From Streptomyces sp. STR69 (GTDB taxonomy: Bacteria > Actinomycetota > Actinomycetes > Streptomycetales > Streptomycetaceae): a stretch of 64,000 bases of DNA. The notes beneath the pieces are model-generated. The model made no database searches, was not told the DNA's origin, and saw only the letters and a program-made list of their open reading frames with translations. Position numbers and translations under genes: made by a program. Below, piece by piece: positions 33,713-40,816 of this stretch; the stretch's first letter is position 1, and the number at the start of each line of letters is the position of its first letter. Where the stretch lies: positions 357,406 to 421,405 of the forward strand of contig NZ_JALJRY010000005.1 in assembly GCF_024519455.1 (NCBI RefSeq). The letters are read 5' to 3'.

Positions 33713-34360
33713 TCACGCGCTCAGCGGAAACTCCTCGCCCAACGCCCGAAAGACCCCGGTGTTCAACGCGAACGCCCGCTTGCACTCGGCCACGATCCGC
33801 TGCTTCTCCAACTCGTCGACCTGAACTCCGTCCAGCAGCTCCCGGTACCCCCGCTTGAACGCCGCCGGGTTGCCGATCTCCTCGAAGACGTAGAACCGCA
33901 CCCCGTCCCCCCGCCGCGTGAACCCCCATGTCCGCTCCGCCTTGTCGCGGATGATCTGGCCGCCGGAGAGGTCGCCGAGGTAGCGCGTGTAGTGGTGGGC
34001 GACATAACCGGCCGGCCACTCCTCCGCGCACTCCCGGACCCGGTCCGCGTACGCCCGGGTCGCCGGCAGTGCGGTCAGCCCGGACCGCCAGTCCGCGCCC
34101 CGCAGATGTTCGAGGTCCCGCTCCAGTGCCGGCAGTCGGAACAACTCGCCCTGGATGAACGGCCCGGTCACCGGATCCGCCGCCAGCCGCTCCGCACCGG
34201 TCTCCAACGCCTCGTACACGAACCACAGTTGCTCGGTGTAGCGGGCGTACGCGTCCACGCCCAGTCGGCCGCCGAGCAGATCGCTCATGAAGGTGGAGGT
34301 CTCGGCCTCCACGTGCTGTTCGTGGGACGCGGCGCGGATGACTGTCGAGAAGGAGTCCAT
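33713..34360 (-). CDS. hmuO: Biliverdin-forming heme oxygenase
   Basis: 215-residue soluble heme oxygenase that opens heme to biliverdin, CO and Fe(II) with electrons from a reductase. His16 in HEQHVEAETSTFMSDLL aligns with the proximal ligand of Corynebacterium HmuO, and the distal helix carries RYLGDLSGGQ, the flexible glycine motif over the heme. An iron box at 34374 lies just upstream of the ATG, so it is iron regulated. In this strain the heme ABC uptake genes survive only as a fragment at 28238, so heme must enter by another route or arise internally. Confidence 0.95.
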   Translation of the reverse strand: MDSFSTVIRAASHEQHVEAETSTFMSDLLGGRLGVDAYARYTEQLWFVYEALETGAERLAADPVTGPFIQGELFRLPALERDLEHLRGADWRSGLTALPATRAYADRVRECAEEWPAGYVAHHYTRYLGDLSGGQIIRDKAERTWGFTRRGDGVRFYVFEEIGNPAAFKRGYRELLDGVQVDELEKQRIVAECKRAFALNTGVFRALGEEFPLSA

Positions 34361-34373
34361 GAGCTCTATCCTC

Positions 34374-34392
34374 TAAGGCAAGCCTTACCTAA
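34374..34392. promoter_or_regulatory. Iron box upstream of heme oxygenase
   Basis: On the minus strand the site reads TTAGGTAAGGCTTGCCTTA, matching the IdeR/DmdR consensus TWAGGTWAGSCTWACCTWA at 18 of 19 positions. It lies 14-32 nt upstream of the ATG at 34360, over the probable transcription start. Confidence 0.85.
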
Positions 34393-34430
34393 GTCAACAG
34401 GTTGCCGACATCCTGTCGGTAAAAGCGTAC

Positions 34431-34463
34431 AAGAAAAGACCCACCCTCGGCTGAGAGTGGGTC
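34431..34463 (-). terminator. Rho-independent terminator of map
   Basis: Read on the minus strand, an 11-bp stem (34463-34453 with 34448-34438, one G-U pair) with a 4-nt loop AGCC is followed by TTTTCTT. It begins 9 nt after the map stop. This is a textbook intrinsic terminator and an unusually U-rich one for this genome. Confidence 0.85.
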
Positions 34464-34471
34464 CCCAGGTG

Positions 34472-35329
34472 CTACGGCAGCGTGAGCACCTCCACCCCCG
34501 TCTCCGTCACCACCAACGTGTGCTCGAACTGCGCCGTCCGCTTCCGGTCCTTCGTGACGACCGTCCACCCGTCGTCCCACATGTCGTACTCGTACGTTCC
34601 CAGCGTCAGCATCGGCTCGATGGTGAACGTCATCCCGGGCTGGATGACCGTCGTCGCGTGCGGGCTGTCGTAGTGCGGGACGATCAGGCCGGAGTGGAAG
34701 GACGAGTTGATGCCGTGGCCGGTGAAGTCCCGGACCACGCCGTACCCGAAGCGCTTGGCGTACGACTCGATGACCCGGCCGATGATGTTGATCTGGCGGC
34801 CCGGCTTGACCGCCTTGATCGCCCGGTCCAGGGACTCGCGGGTGCGCTCGACCAGCAGCCGGCTCTCCTCGTCGACGTCGCCGACCAGGTACGTCGCGTT
34901 GTTGTCGCCGTGCCCCCCGCCGATGTACGCCGTCACGTCGAGGTTGATGATGTCGCCGTCGCGCAGCACCGTGGAGTCCGGAATGCCGTGACAGATCACC
35001 TCGTTGAGCGAGGTGCACAGGGACTTGGGGAAGCCGCGGTAGCCGAGCGTGGACGGATAGGCGCCGTGGTCGCACATGTACTCGTGCGCCACCCGGTCGA
35101 GTTCGTCCGTGGTCACCCCCGGCGAGATGACCTTCGCGGCCTCCGCCATCGCCCGCGCGGCGATCCGCCCGGCGATCCGCATCGCCTCGATCGTCTCGGG
35201 GGTCTGCACCTCCGGCCCGGTGTACGGGGTCGGCGCGGGCTTGCCGACGTACTCGGGGCGACGGATGTTTCCGGGCACGGGACGGGTGGGAGAGAGCTCC
35301 CCTGGTACGAGCAGCGACTGGCCAGACAT
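34472..35329 (-). CDS. map: Type I methionine aminopeptidase
   Basis: 285-residue cytoplasmic metallopeptidase that removes N-terminal Met from nascent proteins. Metal ligands are visible: Asp in [12 protein letters not shown] and in HGDNNATY, His in [11 protein letters not shown], Glu in FTIEPML and Glu in QFEHTLVV. The N-terminal extension of about 40 residues with Pro-rich [18 protein letters not shown] is characteristic of the actinobacterial MetAP1c type. The ATG at 35329 was chosen over longer forms because this extension starts there. Monocistronic, ended by the strong terminator at 34431. Confidence 0.95.
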   Translation of the reverse strand: MSGQSLLVPGELSPTRPVPGNIRRPEYVGKPAPTPYTGPEVQTPETIEAMRIAGRIAARAMAEAAKVISPGVTTDELDRVAHEYMCDHGAYPSTLGYRGFPKSLCTSLNEVICHGIPDSTVLRDGDIINLDVTAYIGGGHGDNNATYLVGDVDEESRLLVERTRESLDRAIKAVKPGRQINIIGRVIESYAKRFGYGVVRDFTGHGINSSFHSGLIVPHYDSPHATTVIQPGMTFTIEPMLTLGTYEYDMWDDGWTVVTKDRKRTAQFEHTLVVTETGVEVLTLP

Positions 35330-35387
35330 GCCAGCGAGTCTAACCAGCGGACATGGGGGAACATGGCCGTAGGGAAAGGAGCCGTTG

Positions 35388-35618
35388 ATGGCCCTGTTCA
35401 AGAAGCGCACGGTCGGGAAGCCCGGCGAGTGGTACTACTGCCTCGAACACAAGAAGGTCGAGGAGGGGCCGGAGTGCCCCGCCAAGGACCGCTTCGGGCC
35501 GTACGCCACCCGCGCGGAGGCCGAGCACGCGATGGAGACGGCCCGCGAGCGCAACCTGGAGTGGGAGACCGACCCCAAGTGGCACGACGCCACCAAGGGG
35601 AGCGCCGACGAGGACTGA
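35388..35618 (+). CDS. Small conserved hypothetical protein
   Basis: 76 residues, charged, with Trp/Tyr motifs: [20 protein letters not shown], then [17 protein letters not shown] and [12 protein letters not shown]. The [13 protein letters not shown] segment is SPOR-like in feel but no family can be named. The GAAAGGAG SD and ATG at 35388 support translation. It is divergent from map, with only 58 nt between starts, and abuts the MFS stop. Its position next to map is, from memory, conserved in streptomycetes. Function unknown. Confidence 0.75.
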   Translation: MALFKKRTVGKPGEWYYCLEHKKVEEGPECPAKDRFGPYATRAEAEHAMETARERNLEWETDPKWHDATKGSADED

Positions 35619-36923
35619 TCAGGCAGGGGCGGTGGCGTCGGCCGCCCGCTGCGCCTTCAGCCGCAGCGCGTGTTCGTCCGTCCTCGCGTCGTACGACATC
35701 AGCTTCGGCAGTCCCGCGGCCAGCAGCCCCACCGCGCCCACGCACATCAGCCCGCCCGCCCACACCGAGGTCCGCACCCCGGACAACGCGGCCATGCCAC
35801 CGGACCTGACCTGCCCCAGCTGCGGGCCCACCGAGTAGGACAGCAGCTCGATCCCGGCGAGCCGGCCGCGCAGCTCGTCCGGGATCGTCTGGTTCCACAT
35901 CACGGCGCGGAAGATGCCGCTGACCATGTCGAAGCCGCCCGCGAGGGTGAGGAACAGCAGCACCAGCCATACGTTGCCCACGGCACCCGCGCAGGCGATC
36001 GCCGCGCCCCACAGTGCGGCGGCCAGCACCACCATCCGCCCGTGCCGGTGGATCCGGGAGGTCCAGCCGCTGGTCACACTCACCAGCAGGGCACCGGCCG
36101 GGACCGACGAGTACATCAGCCCGAGCGCCCACTCGGCGTGCAGGTCGTCCGCGAGGAACGGCAGCACCGCCAGCGGCATCGCGAAGAACATCGCCGCGAG
36201 GTCGATCGCGTACGTACCGAGGAGCTCCTTGCGGCTCCACGCGTACCGGGCGCCCTCCGCGATCGACCGCAGCGAGGGCTTCCGCGCCTCGTGGGCGCCG
36301 GGGGAGGAGGCGATACGGAAGATCAGGACCACGGACACGACGAACGTCAGCGCGTCCGCCGCGAACGCGTAGGGCAGGCCCGCGAACGCCACCACCACAC
36401 CCGCCAGCGCCGGTCCGACGACCCCGCCGACCGTCCAGCGCAGGGAGTTGAGCGCGGACGCGGCCGTCATGTGCTCGTGCGCCACGATCCGCGGCCACAG
36501 CGAGTCCAGCGCGGGCCGCTGGACCGAACCGAGCACCGAGGTCAGCGCCGCGATCACATACAGCGGCCACACGGCGGGCGCCGGCAGCAGCGAGTTGAAC
36601 AGCAGCGCCCCGCACAGCACACCGAGCCCGACCTCGGTCCACACGATCAGCTTCCGCTTGTCCCACGCGTCGGCGAGCGCACCGCCGTAGAGCCCGAACA
36701 CGATCAACGGCACGAGTTCTACGGCACCGATCGCGCCCACCGCCGCGGCGGAGCCCGTGAGTTCCTTGATCTGTACCGGGAGTGCGACGAACGTCAGGAA
36801 GTTCCCGAAGTTCGAGATCAGCCCCGCGAGCCAGAGCCTGCGGAAGTCGGCGGAGGCGTGCCAGGGGGCGAGGTCGGGGAGGAGGGCGCGGAGGCGGGCA
36901 GGGGGAGCGGGACTGTCGGTCAC
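35619..36923 (-). CDS. MFS transporter, EntS-like
   Basis: 434-residue, 12-TM major facilitator of the DHA3/EntS type, a group including siderophore and macrolide exporters. TM1 region: FRRLWLAGLISNFGNFLTFVALPVQI; the loop 2-3 motif reads GGALADAWDKRKLI, a divergent A-motif; DELRGRLAGIELLSYSVGPQLGQ lies in the central loop to TM11. Substrate unknown; no siderophore genes neighbour it. The GTG at 36923 precedes the basic cytoplasmic N-terminus; the much longer frame upstream is Arg/Gly shadow. Its end meets the stop of the small hypothetical gene. Confidence 0.88.
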   Translation of the reverse strand: MTDSPAPPARLRALLPDLAPWHASADFRRLWLAGLISNFGNFLTFVALPVQIKELTGSAAAVGAIGAVELVPLIVFGLYGGALADAWDKRKLIVWTEVGLGVLCGALLFNSLLPAPAVWPLYVIAALTSVLGSVQRPALDSLWPRIVAHEHMTAASALNSLRWTVGGVVGPALAGVVVAFAGLPYAFAADALTFVVSVVLIFRIASSPGAHEARKPSLRSIAEGARYAWSRKELLGTYAIDLAAMFFAMPLAVLPFLADDLHAEWALGLMYSSVPAGALLVSVTSGWTSRIHRHGRMVVLAAALWGAAIACAGAVGNVWLVLLFLTLAGGFDMVSGIFRAVMWNQTIPDELRGRLAGIELLSYSVGPQLGQVRSGGMAALSGVRTSVWAGGLMCVGAVGLLAAGLPKLMSYDARTDEHALRLKAQRAADATAPA

Positions 36924-36976
36924 GAGGGGCAATGGTCGGGGCCGGGGGAGGGCCGGGCAACCGGATTTCCGGCGCC

Positions 36977-37579
36977 CTACCAGCGGGCGGGCGGCGGTGC
37001 CGTCAACTGGTCGGTGAGGCGGGAGAGCCGGTCCCGGAAACGCCGTCGCCCCCGCGCCGCCGGCAACACGTTCTCCCCGGCCGCCGCGCTCACCAGATGC
37101 TGCACGGTGTCGAGGTCCAGGTCCGTGCCCTCGGGTACGGCGAGCGACTCGTGGGCCAGGGACGCCAGTTCGCGGTTCCCGGAGCCGAGCGAGAGGACGG
37201 TCGCCCCGGCCCGGCGGGCGTCGTGCACCCGTTCCAGGAGCGGATCGCCCGGCCCCTCCGGCGACACGACGAGCAGCGTCTCGCCGCGCCGGGCCGCCTC
37301 GATCCGGCCGAGTCCGACGGCCAGATGGGCCGGGTCCGAGGGGCGTGCGTCGTGCCGTACGAGAGTCGGGGCCAGTTCGGGTGTGCCCGACCAGGCCGCC
37401 TCGTCGACCAGGTGCGCCGCGAGATGCCACGGCTCGTACGCGGGCGTGCCCACCAGCAGCAGCCCGCCCCCGTGCGCCACCACGGACCCGCGCAGCACTC
37501 CCGCGAACCGTCGCGTGGCCCCCAACCACTCGGTCCCGGCGAGCACTTCACGAAGCAGCGCGACCCGTACGGCGTCCAT
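36977..37579 (-). CDS. SIS-domain-like hypothetical protein
   Basis: 200 residues resembling a sugar isomerase (SIS) Rossmann-like domain: GGGLLLVGTPAYEPWHLAAHL, then RGETLLVVSPEGPGDPLLERV and RRAGATVLSLGSGNRELASLAHESLAVPEG, where the last matches the strand-turn-helix recognising phosphosugars. There is a single domain without HTH, as in some actinobacterial stand-alone proteins of unknown role. It is co-directional and 53 nt upstream of the MFS gene, perhaps forming one unit. The assignment is by motif only. Confidence 0.6.
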   Translation of the reverse strand: MDAVRVALLREVLAGTEWLGATRRFAGVLRGSVVAHGGGLLLVGTPAYEPWHLAAHLVDEAAWSGTPELAPTLVRHDARPSDPAHLAVGLGRIEAARRGETLLVVSPEGPGDPLLERVHDARRAGATVLSLGSGNRELASLAHESLAVPEGTDLDLDTVQHLVSAAAGENVLPAARGRRRFRDRLSRLTDQLTAPPPARW

Positions 37580-37693
37580 GTCCGCGCATCCTGCCGCAAC
37601 CGGCCACTCGTGACGTGGAGTTCACCACGAATTCGCCCAACTTGGGGATGGTGCGGGCTCATCGGTCCCGCACGTCGCACGAGGAGTCACCTC

Positions 37694-38776
37694 ATGACAG
37701 ACCCCGCAGAAGTCACCGTTCCGTTCCGCGCGGGCGAAGGGGGCTACGCGAGTTACCGGATCCCGGCGATCGTGGTCTCCCGCGCCGGTACCCTCCTCGC
37801 GTTCTGCGAGGGCCGGATCGCCTCCGCGAGCGACTACGGCCACATCGACATCGTCCTGCGCCGCTCCACGGACGGTGGGCGCACCTGGGAGCCGTTGACC
37901 GTCGCCGCCGACAACGGCACCGACCTCGCGGGCAACCCGGCCCCCGTCGTCCTGGACACCGGCCGCATCCTGCTCGTCCACGTCCGCTCGGCCGCCTCCG
38001 CGAGCGAGGACGCCATCCTGCGCGGCAAGGTGAAGGCGGCCGACGGGCGGCGGGTGTGGGTGCGGTACAGCGACGACGACGGGGTCACCTGGTCCGACCC
38101 CAAGGAGATCACCGAGCAGGTGAAGAAGCCCGAGTGGCGCTGGTACGCCACCACCCCCGGGCACGCGATCCAGCTGAGCACCGGCCGCGTGGTCGTCCCC
38201 GGCAACCACACGGTCCCGCCCACCGGCACCGATGTCGGCAACGAGGCCAAGTACAACAGCGGCCACTGCCTGCTCAGCGACGACGGCGGCGAGACCTGGT
38301 CCCTCGGCTACGTCGACGAGAACACCGACGGCTACATCAACTGCAACGAGACCACCGCCGCCGAACTCCCGGACGGGCGCGTCTACTTCAACACCCGCAA
38401 CGACTCCCCGTCCCCCGGCAACCGCGCCGACGCGTACTCCGAGGACGGCGGCAGGACCCTCGTCAAGCCGTTCCGCCCGCAGGCCGGCCTCGCCGCCCCC
38501 GTCTGCGAGGGCAGCGTCCTCCAACTCCGCGACCCCGACGTGCTGTTGTACTCCGGCCCCGGCGACCCGGCCGCCCGCGCCCTGATGACCCTGCGCGCCT
38601 CGGCCGACGGCGGCACCACCTGGCGCCCGGTGTTCACGGTCGACGGCCTGCCCGCCGCCTACTCCGACCTCGTCCGCGTCGACGACGACACGGTCGGACT
38701 CCTCTACGAGACCGGGGACTTCGGGGCGTACGAGACGATCACGTTCCGCCGGGTGCCCGTGACCGGTCTGACCTGA
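37694..38776 (+). CDS. Exo-alpha-sialidase-like six-bladed propeller
   Basis: 360-residue sialidase/neuraminidase family protein. YRIP (21-24) carries the first Arg of the triad, and Asp-boxes S-x-D-x-G-x-T-W occur at least four times: STDGGRTW, SDDDGVTW, SDDGGETW and SADGGTTW. Other expected features are FCEGR with the acidic pocket and NSGHCLLS. It cleaves terminal sialic or related nonulosonic acids if active. No signal peptide is present, so it may act in the cytoplasm or be released. GAGGAG lies 7 nt upstream of the ATG. Confidence 0.88.
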   Translation: MTDPAEVTVPFRAGEGGYASYRIPAIVVSRAGTLLAFCEGRIASASDYGHIDIVLRRSTDGGRTWEPLTVAADNGTDLAGNPAPVVLDTGRILLVHVRSAASASEDAILRGKVKAADGRRVWVRYSDDDGVTWSDPKEITEQVKKPEWRWYATTPGHAIQLSTGRVVVPGNHTVPPTGTDVGNEAKYNSGHCLLSDDGGETWSLGYVDENTDGYINCNETTAAELPDGRVYFNTRNDSPSPGNRADAYSEDGGRTLVKPFRPQAGLAAPVCEGSVLQLRDPDVLLYSGPGDPAARALMTLRASADGGTTWRPVFTVDGLPAAYSDLVRVDDDTVGLLYETGDFGAYETITFRRVPVTGLT

Positions 38777-38779
38777 TCG

Positions 38780-38815
38780 GTGACGTGCCTCACCCGGTCC
38801 GTGACAGACCTCACC
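38780..38815. promoter_or_regulatory. Two direct repeats 21 bp apart upstream of npdG
   Basis: GTGACGTGCCTCACC (38780-38794) and GTGACAGACCTCACC (38801-38815) share 13 of 15 positions and repeat with a 21-bp period, placing both on the same DNA face. They precede a TAAAGT -10-like element (38844) and the npdG ATG at 38856, as an activator or repressor site would. Confidence 0.5.
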
Positions 38816-38855
38816 TGAGCCGATGCGGGCGTCATAGCGGACGTAAAGTCGGCCC

Positions 38856-39596
38856 ATGACCTCTACCGACAGTGCTGCACAGACCCCCGCGACGGCCTCC
38901 GGGACCGCCCCCGCGAAGGCCCCCGCCAAGGACCCGTGGGACCTCCCCGACGTCTCCGGACTGGTCGTCGGCGTGCTCGGCGGGACCGGGCCGCAGGGCA
39001 AGGGCCTCGCCTACCGGCTCGCCAAGGCCGGCCAGAAGGTGATCATCGGCTCTCGCGCCGCCGACCGCGCGCAGGCCGCCGCCGACGAACTCGGCCACGG
39101 GGTCGAGGGCGCCGACAACGCCGAGACCGCGCGCCGCAGCGACGTCGTGATCGTCGCCGTGCCCTGGGACGGCCACGGCAAGACCCTGGAGTCGCTGCGC
39201 GAGGAGCTGGCCGGGAAGCTCGTCGTCGACTGCGTCAACCCGCTCGGCTTCGACAAGAAGGGCGCCTACGCGCTGAAGCCGGAGGAGGGCAGCGCCGCCG
39301 AACAGGCCGCCGCCCTGCTGCCCGACTCGCGGGTCGCCGCCGCCTTCCACCACCTGTCGGCCGTCCTGCTCATGGACACCGAGATCGCCGAGATCGACAC
39401 GGACGTGATGGTGCTGGGCGAGGAGCGCGCCGACGTCGAGATCGTGCAGGCGCTGGCCGGCCGTATCCCCGGCATGCGCGGTGTCTTCGCGGGCCGGCTG
39501 CGCAACGCCCACCAGGTGGAGTCCCTGGTCGCGAACCTGATCTCCGTCAACCGCCGCTACAAGGCACACGCCGGGCTGCGCGTCACGGACGTCTGA
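38856..39596 (+). CDS. npdG: NADPH-dependent F420 reductase
   Basis: 246 residues. A Rossmann fold with GVLGGTGPQGKGLAYRLA (NADP site, about 39-56), GSRAADRAQAA following the second strand, and VPWDGHGKTLESL in the middle, typical of F420H2:NADP oxidoreductase (Fno/NpdG). It moves hydride between F420 and NADP, supplying F420H2 for LLM enzymes such as the one at the left edge. A Thr/Ala/Pro-rich N-terminal extension of about 30 residues precedes the fold. The two direct repeats upstream suggest specific regulation. Confidence 0.92.
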   Translation: MTSTDSAAQTPATASGTAPAKAPAKDPWDLPDVSGLVVGVLGGTGPQGKGLAYRLAKAGQKVIIGSRAADRAQAAADELGHGVEGADNAETARRSDVVIVAVPWDGHGKTLESLREELAGKLVVDCVNPLGFDKKGAYALKPEEGSAAEQAAALLPDSRVAAAFHHLSAVLLMDTEIAEIDTDVMVLGEERADVEIVQALAGRIPGMRGVFAGRLRNAHQVESLVANLISVNRRYKAHAGLRVTDV

Positions 39597-39659
39597 GCGG
39601 GTGGGGGACACTGGTGGCTGCCCAGCAGTGTCCCCCCGTCCTCGACAGGAGCCGATCCC

Positions 39660-39824
39660 ATGCCCCGCCTCGCCCTCTACGCCCTCGTCGTCTGCCTGCT
39701 CGCCGTGGCGGCGGCGGTCGTCTCCTTCGTGGAGGGCAGCTGGATCGGCATCGTGTGGGTCCTGCTCGCGGGGCTCTCGTCCAACATGTGCTGGTACTAC
39801 CTCAAGCGGGGCCGCACCGCCTAG
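39660..39824 (+). CDS. Small two-TM membrane protein, 54 residues
   Basis: A 54-residue open frame starting at the ATG at 39660, with an AGGAG SD 9 nt upstream. It encodes two hydrophobic stretches, LALYALVVCLLAVAAAVVSF (4-23) and IGIVWVLLAGLSSN (28-41), and ends in WYYLKRGRTA. Codon third positions are strongly G or C and the translation is membrane-protein-like, so it is probably real. Its stop TAG overlaps the stop of the convergent protease gene within CTAG. Function unknown. Confidence 0.75.
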   Translation: MPRLALYALVVCLLAVAAAVVSFVEGSWIGIVWVLLAGLSSNMCWYYLKRGRTA

Positions 39825-40591
39825 CGCCAGAACTGGTAGAGGCTGTAGCCGTTCGACGTCTGCCAGTCGCTCACGCCCAGCCCCCGCAGGACCGCGTCGA
39901 TCATGTCGAAGAACTCCCGGTTGATCGACGGCACCCACAGCAGCGCGAACACGAACAGCAGGCCGAACGGCGCGAACGGCTCCACCTGCCGCTTGATGTC
40001 GTTCGACAGCCAGGGCTCGATCACGCCGTAGCCGTCCAGGCCCGGCACCGGCAGGAAGTTCAGGATCGCCGCGGTCACCTGGAGCAGGGCCAGGAAGGCC
40101 AGCGCGTACTGGAAGTCGGCCGGCACCCCGTCGAGGGAGTGCAGCCAGAACGGAGCCGTGCAGACCGCCGCGAACAGCACGTTCGTCAGTGGGCCCGCCG
40201 CCGAGATGAGACTGTGCTTCCAGCGCCCGTGGATCCGCCCCCGCTCGATGAACACGGCCCCTCCGGGCAGACCGATGCCGCCCATGATGACGAAGATCAC
40301 CGGGAGCACGATGCTGAGCAGGGCGTGCGTGTACTTCAGCGGGTTGAGGGTCAGATAGCCCTTCCCGCCGATCGAGATGTCACCGCTGTGCAGCGCGGTG
40401 CGCGCGTGCGCGTACTCGTGCAGACACAGGGAGACGATCCAGGCCGCCGTCACGAACAGGAACACGGCGATGCCCGGCTTCTCGGCGAACCCGGTCCAGG
40501 TGGCCCAGCCGGTCACCGCCGTGACGGCCAGGATCCCGAGGAAGACGGGACTGATCCGCCGGTCGCTCGGGCGGGTGGTGGTGGCGGTCAT
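39821..40591 (-). CDS. Site-2 protease family membrane metalloprotease-like protein
   Basis: 256-residue multi-TM protein of the M50/site-2 protease family. Zinc motif HEYAH (HExxH) lies in the second TM region (SLCLHEYAHARTA), and the second metal motif LNFLPVPGLDGYGVIE (LDG, with Asp ligand) lies further on. Between them, HSLISAAGPLTNVLFA is the conserved AGPL motif. These enzymes cleave membrane-bound regulators within the bilayer. Target unknown. The ATG at 40591 precedes the first TM. Confidence 0.9.
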   Translation of the reverse strand: MTATTTRPSDRRISPVFLGILAVTAVTGWATWTGFAEKPGIAVFLFVTAAWIVSLCLHEYAHARTALHSGDISIGGKGYLTLNPLKYTHALLSIVLPVIFVIMGGIGLPGGAVFIERGRIHGRWKHSLISAAGPLTNVLFAAVCTAPFWLHSLDGVPADFQYALAFLALLQVTAAILNFLPVPGLDGYGVIEPWLSNDIKRQVEPFAPFGLLFVFALLWVPSINREFFDMIDAVLRGLGVSDWQTSNGYSLYQFWR

Positions 40592-40816
40592 GGGGGTGGG
40601 CTCCCTGTTGAGGTCGGTGGAACGCGAAGCCCGACGGTACCGGGCACAAGGGAAAACGTCTCGCGGGTGGCCACCAGTTCCGGGGAAGGTGGGCGCATGG
40701 GACTCTGGCACGCGATCCGCGATCCCGTCACCCCCCCTCGGGGCGGCGGCTCCCGCACGCCGGCCCGGCGCCGCGCCGCCCCAACCCCGTGACCGCTTCC
40801 GTCGCCACCAGAGACA

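Noticed and set aside
32012..34360. Prophage or integrative element explanation for the 30-34 kb stretch
   Set aside because: No integrase, tRNA target, att repeats, or phage structural genes; hmuO and map on the right are core genes.
38936..40792. Long + strand frame of about 618 codons across npdG and the protease gene
   Set aside because: Shifted frame of npdG, then antisense to the protease; composition is Arg/Pro shadow.
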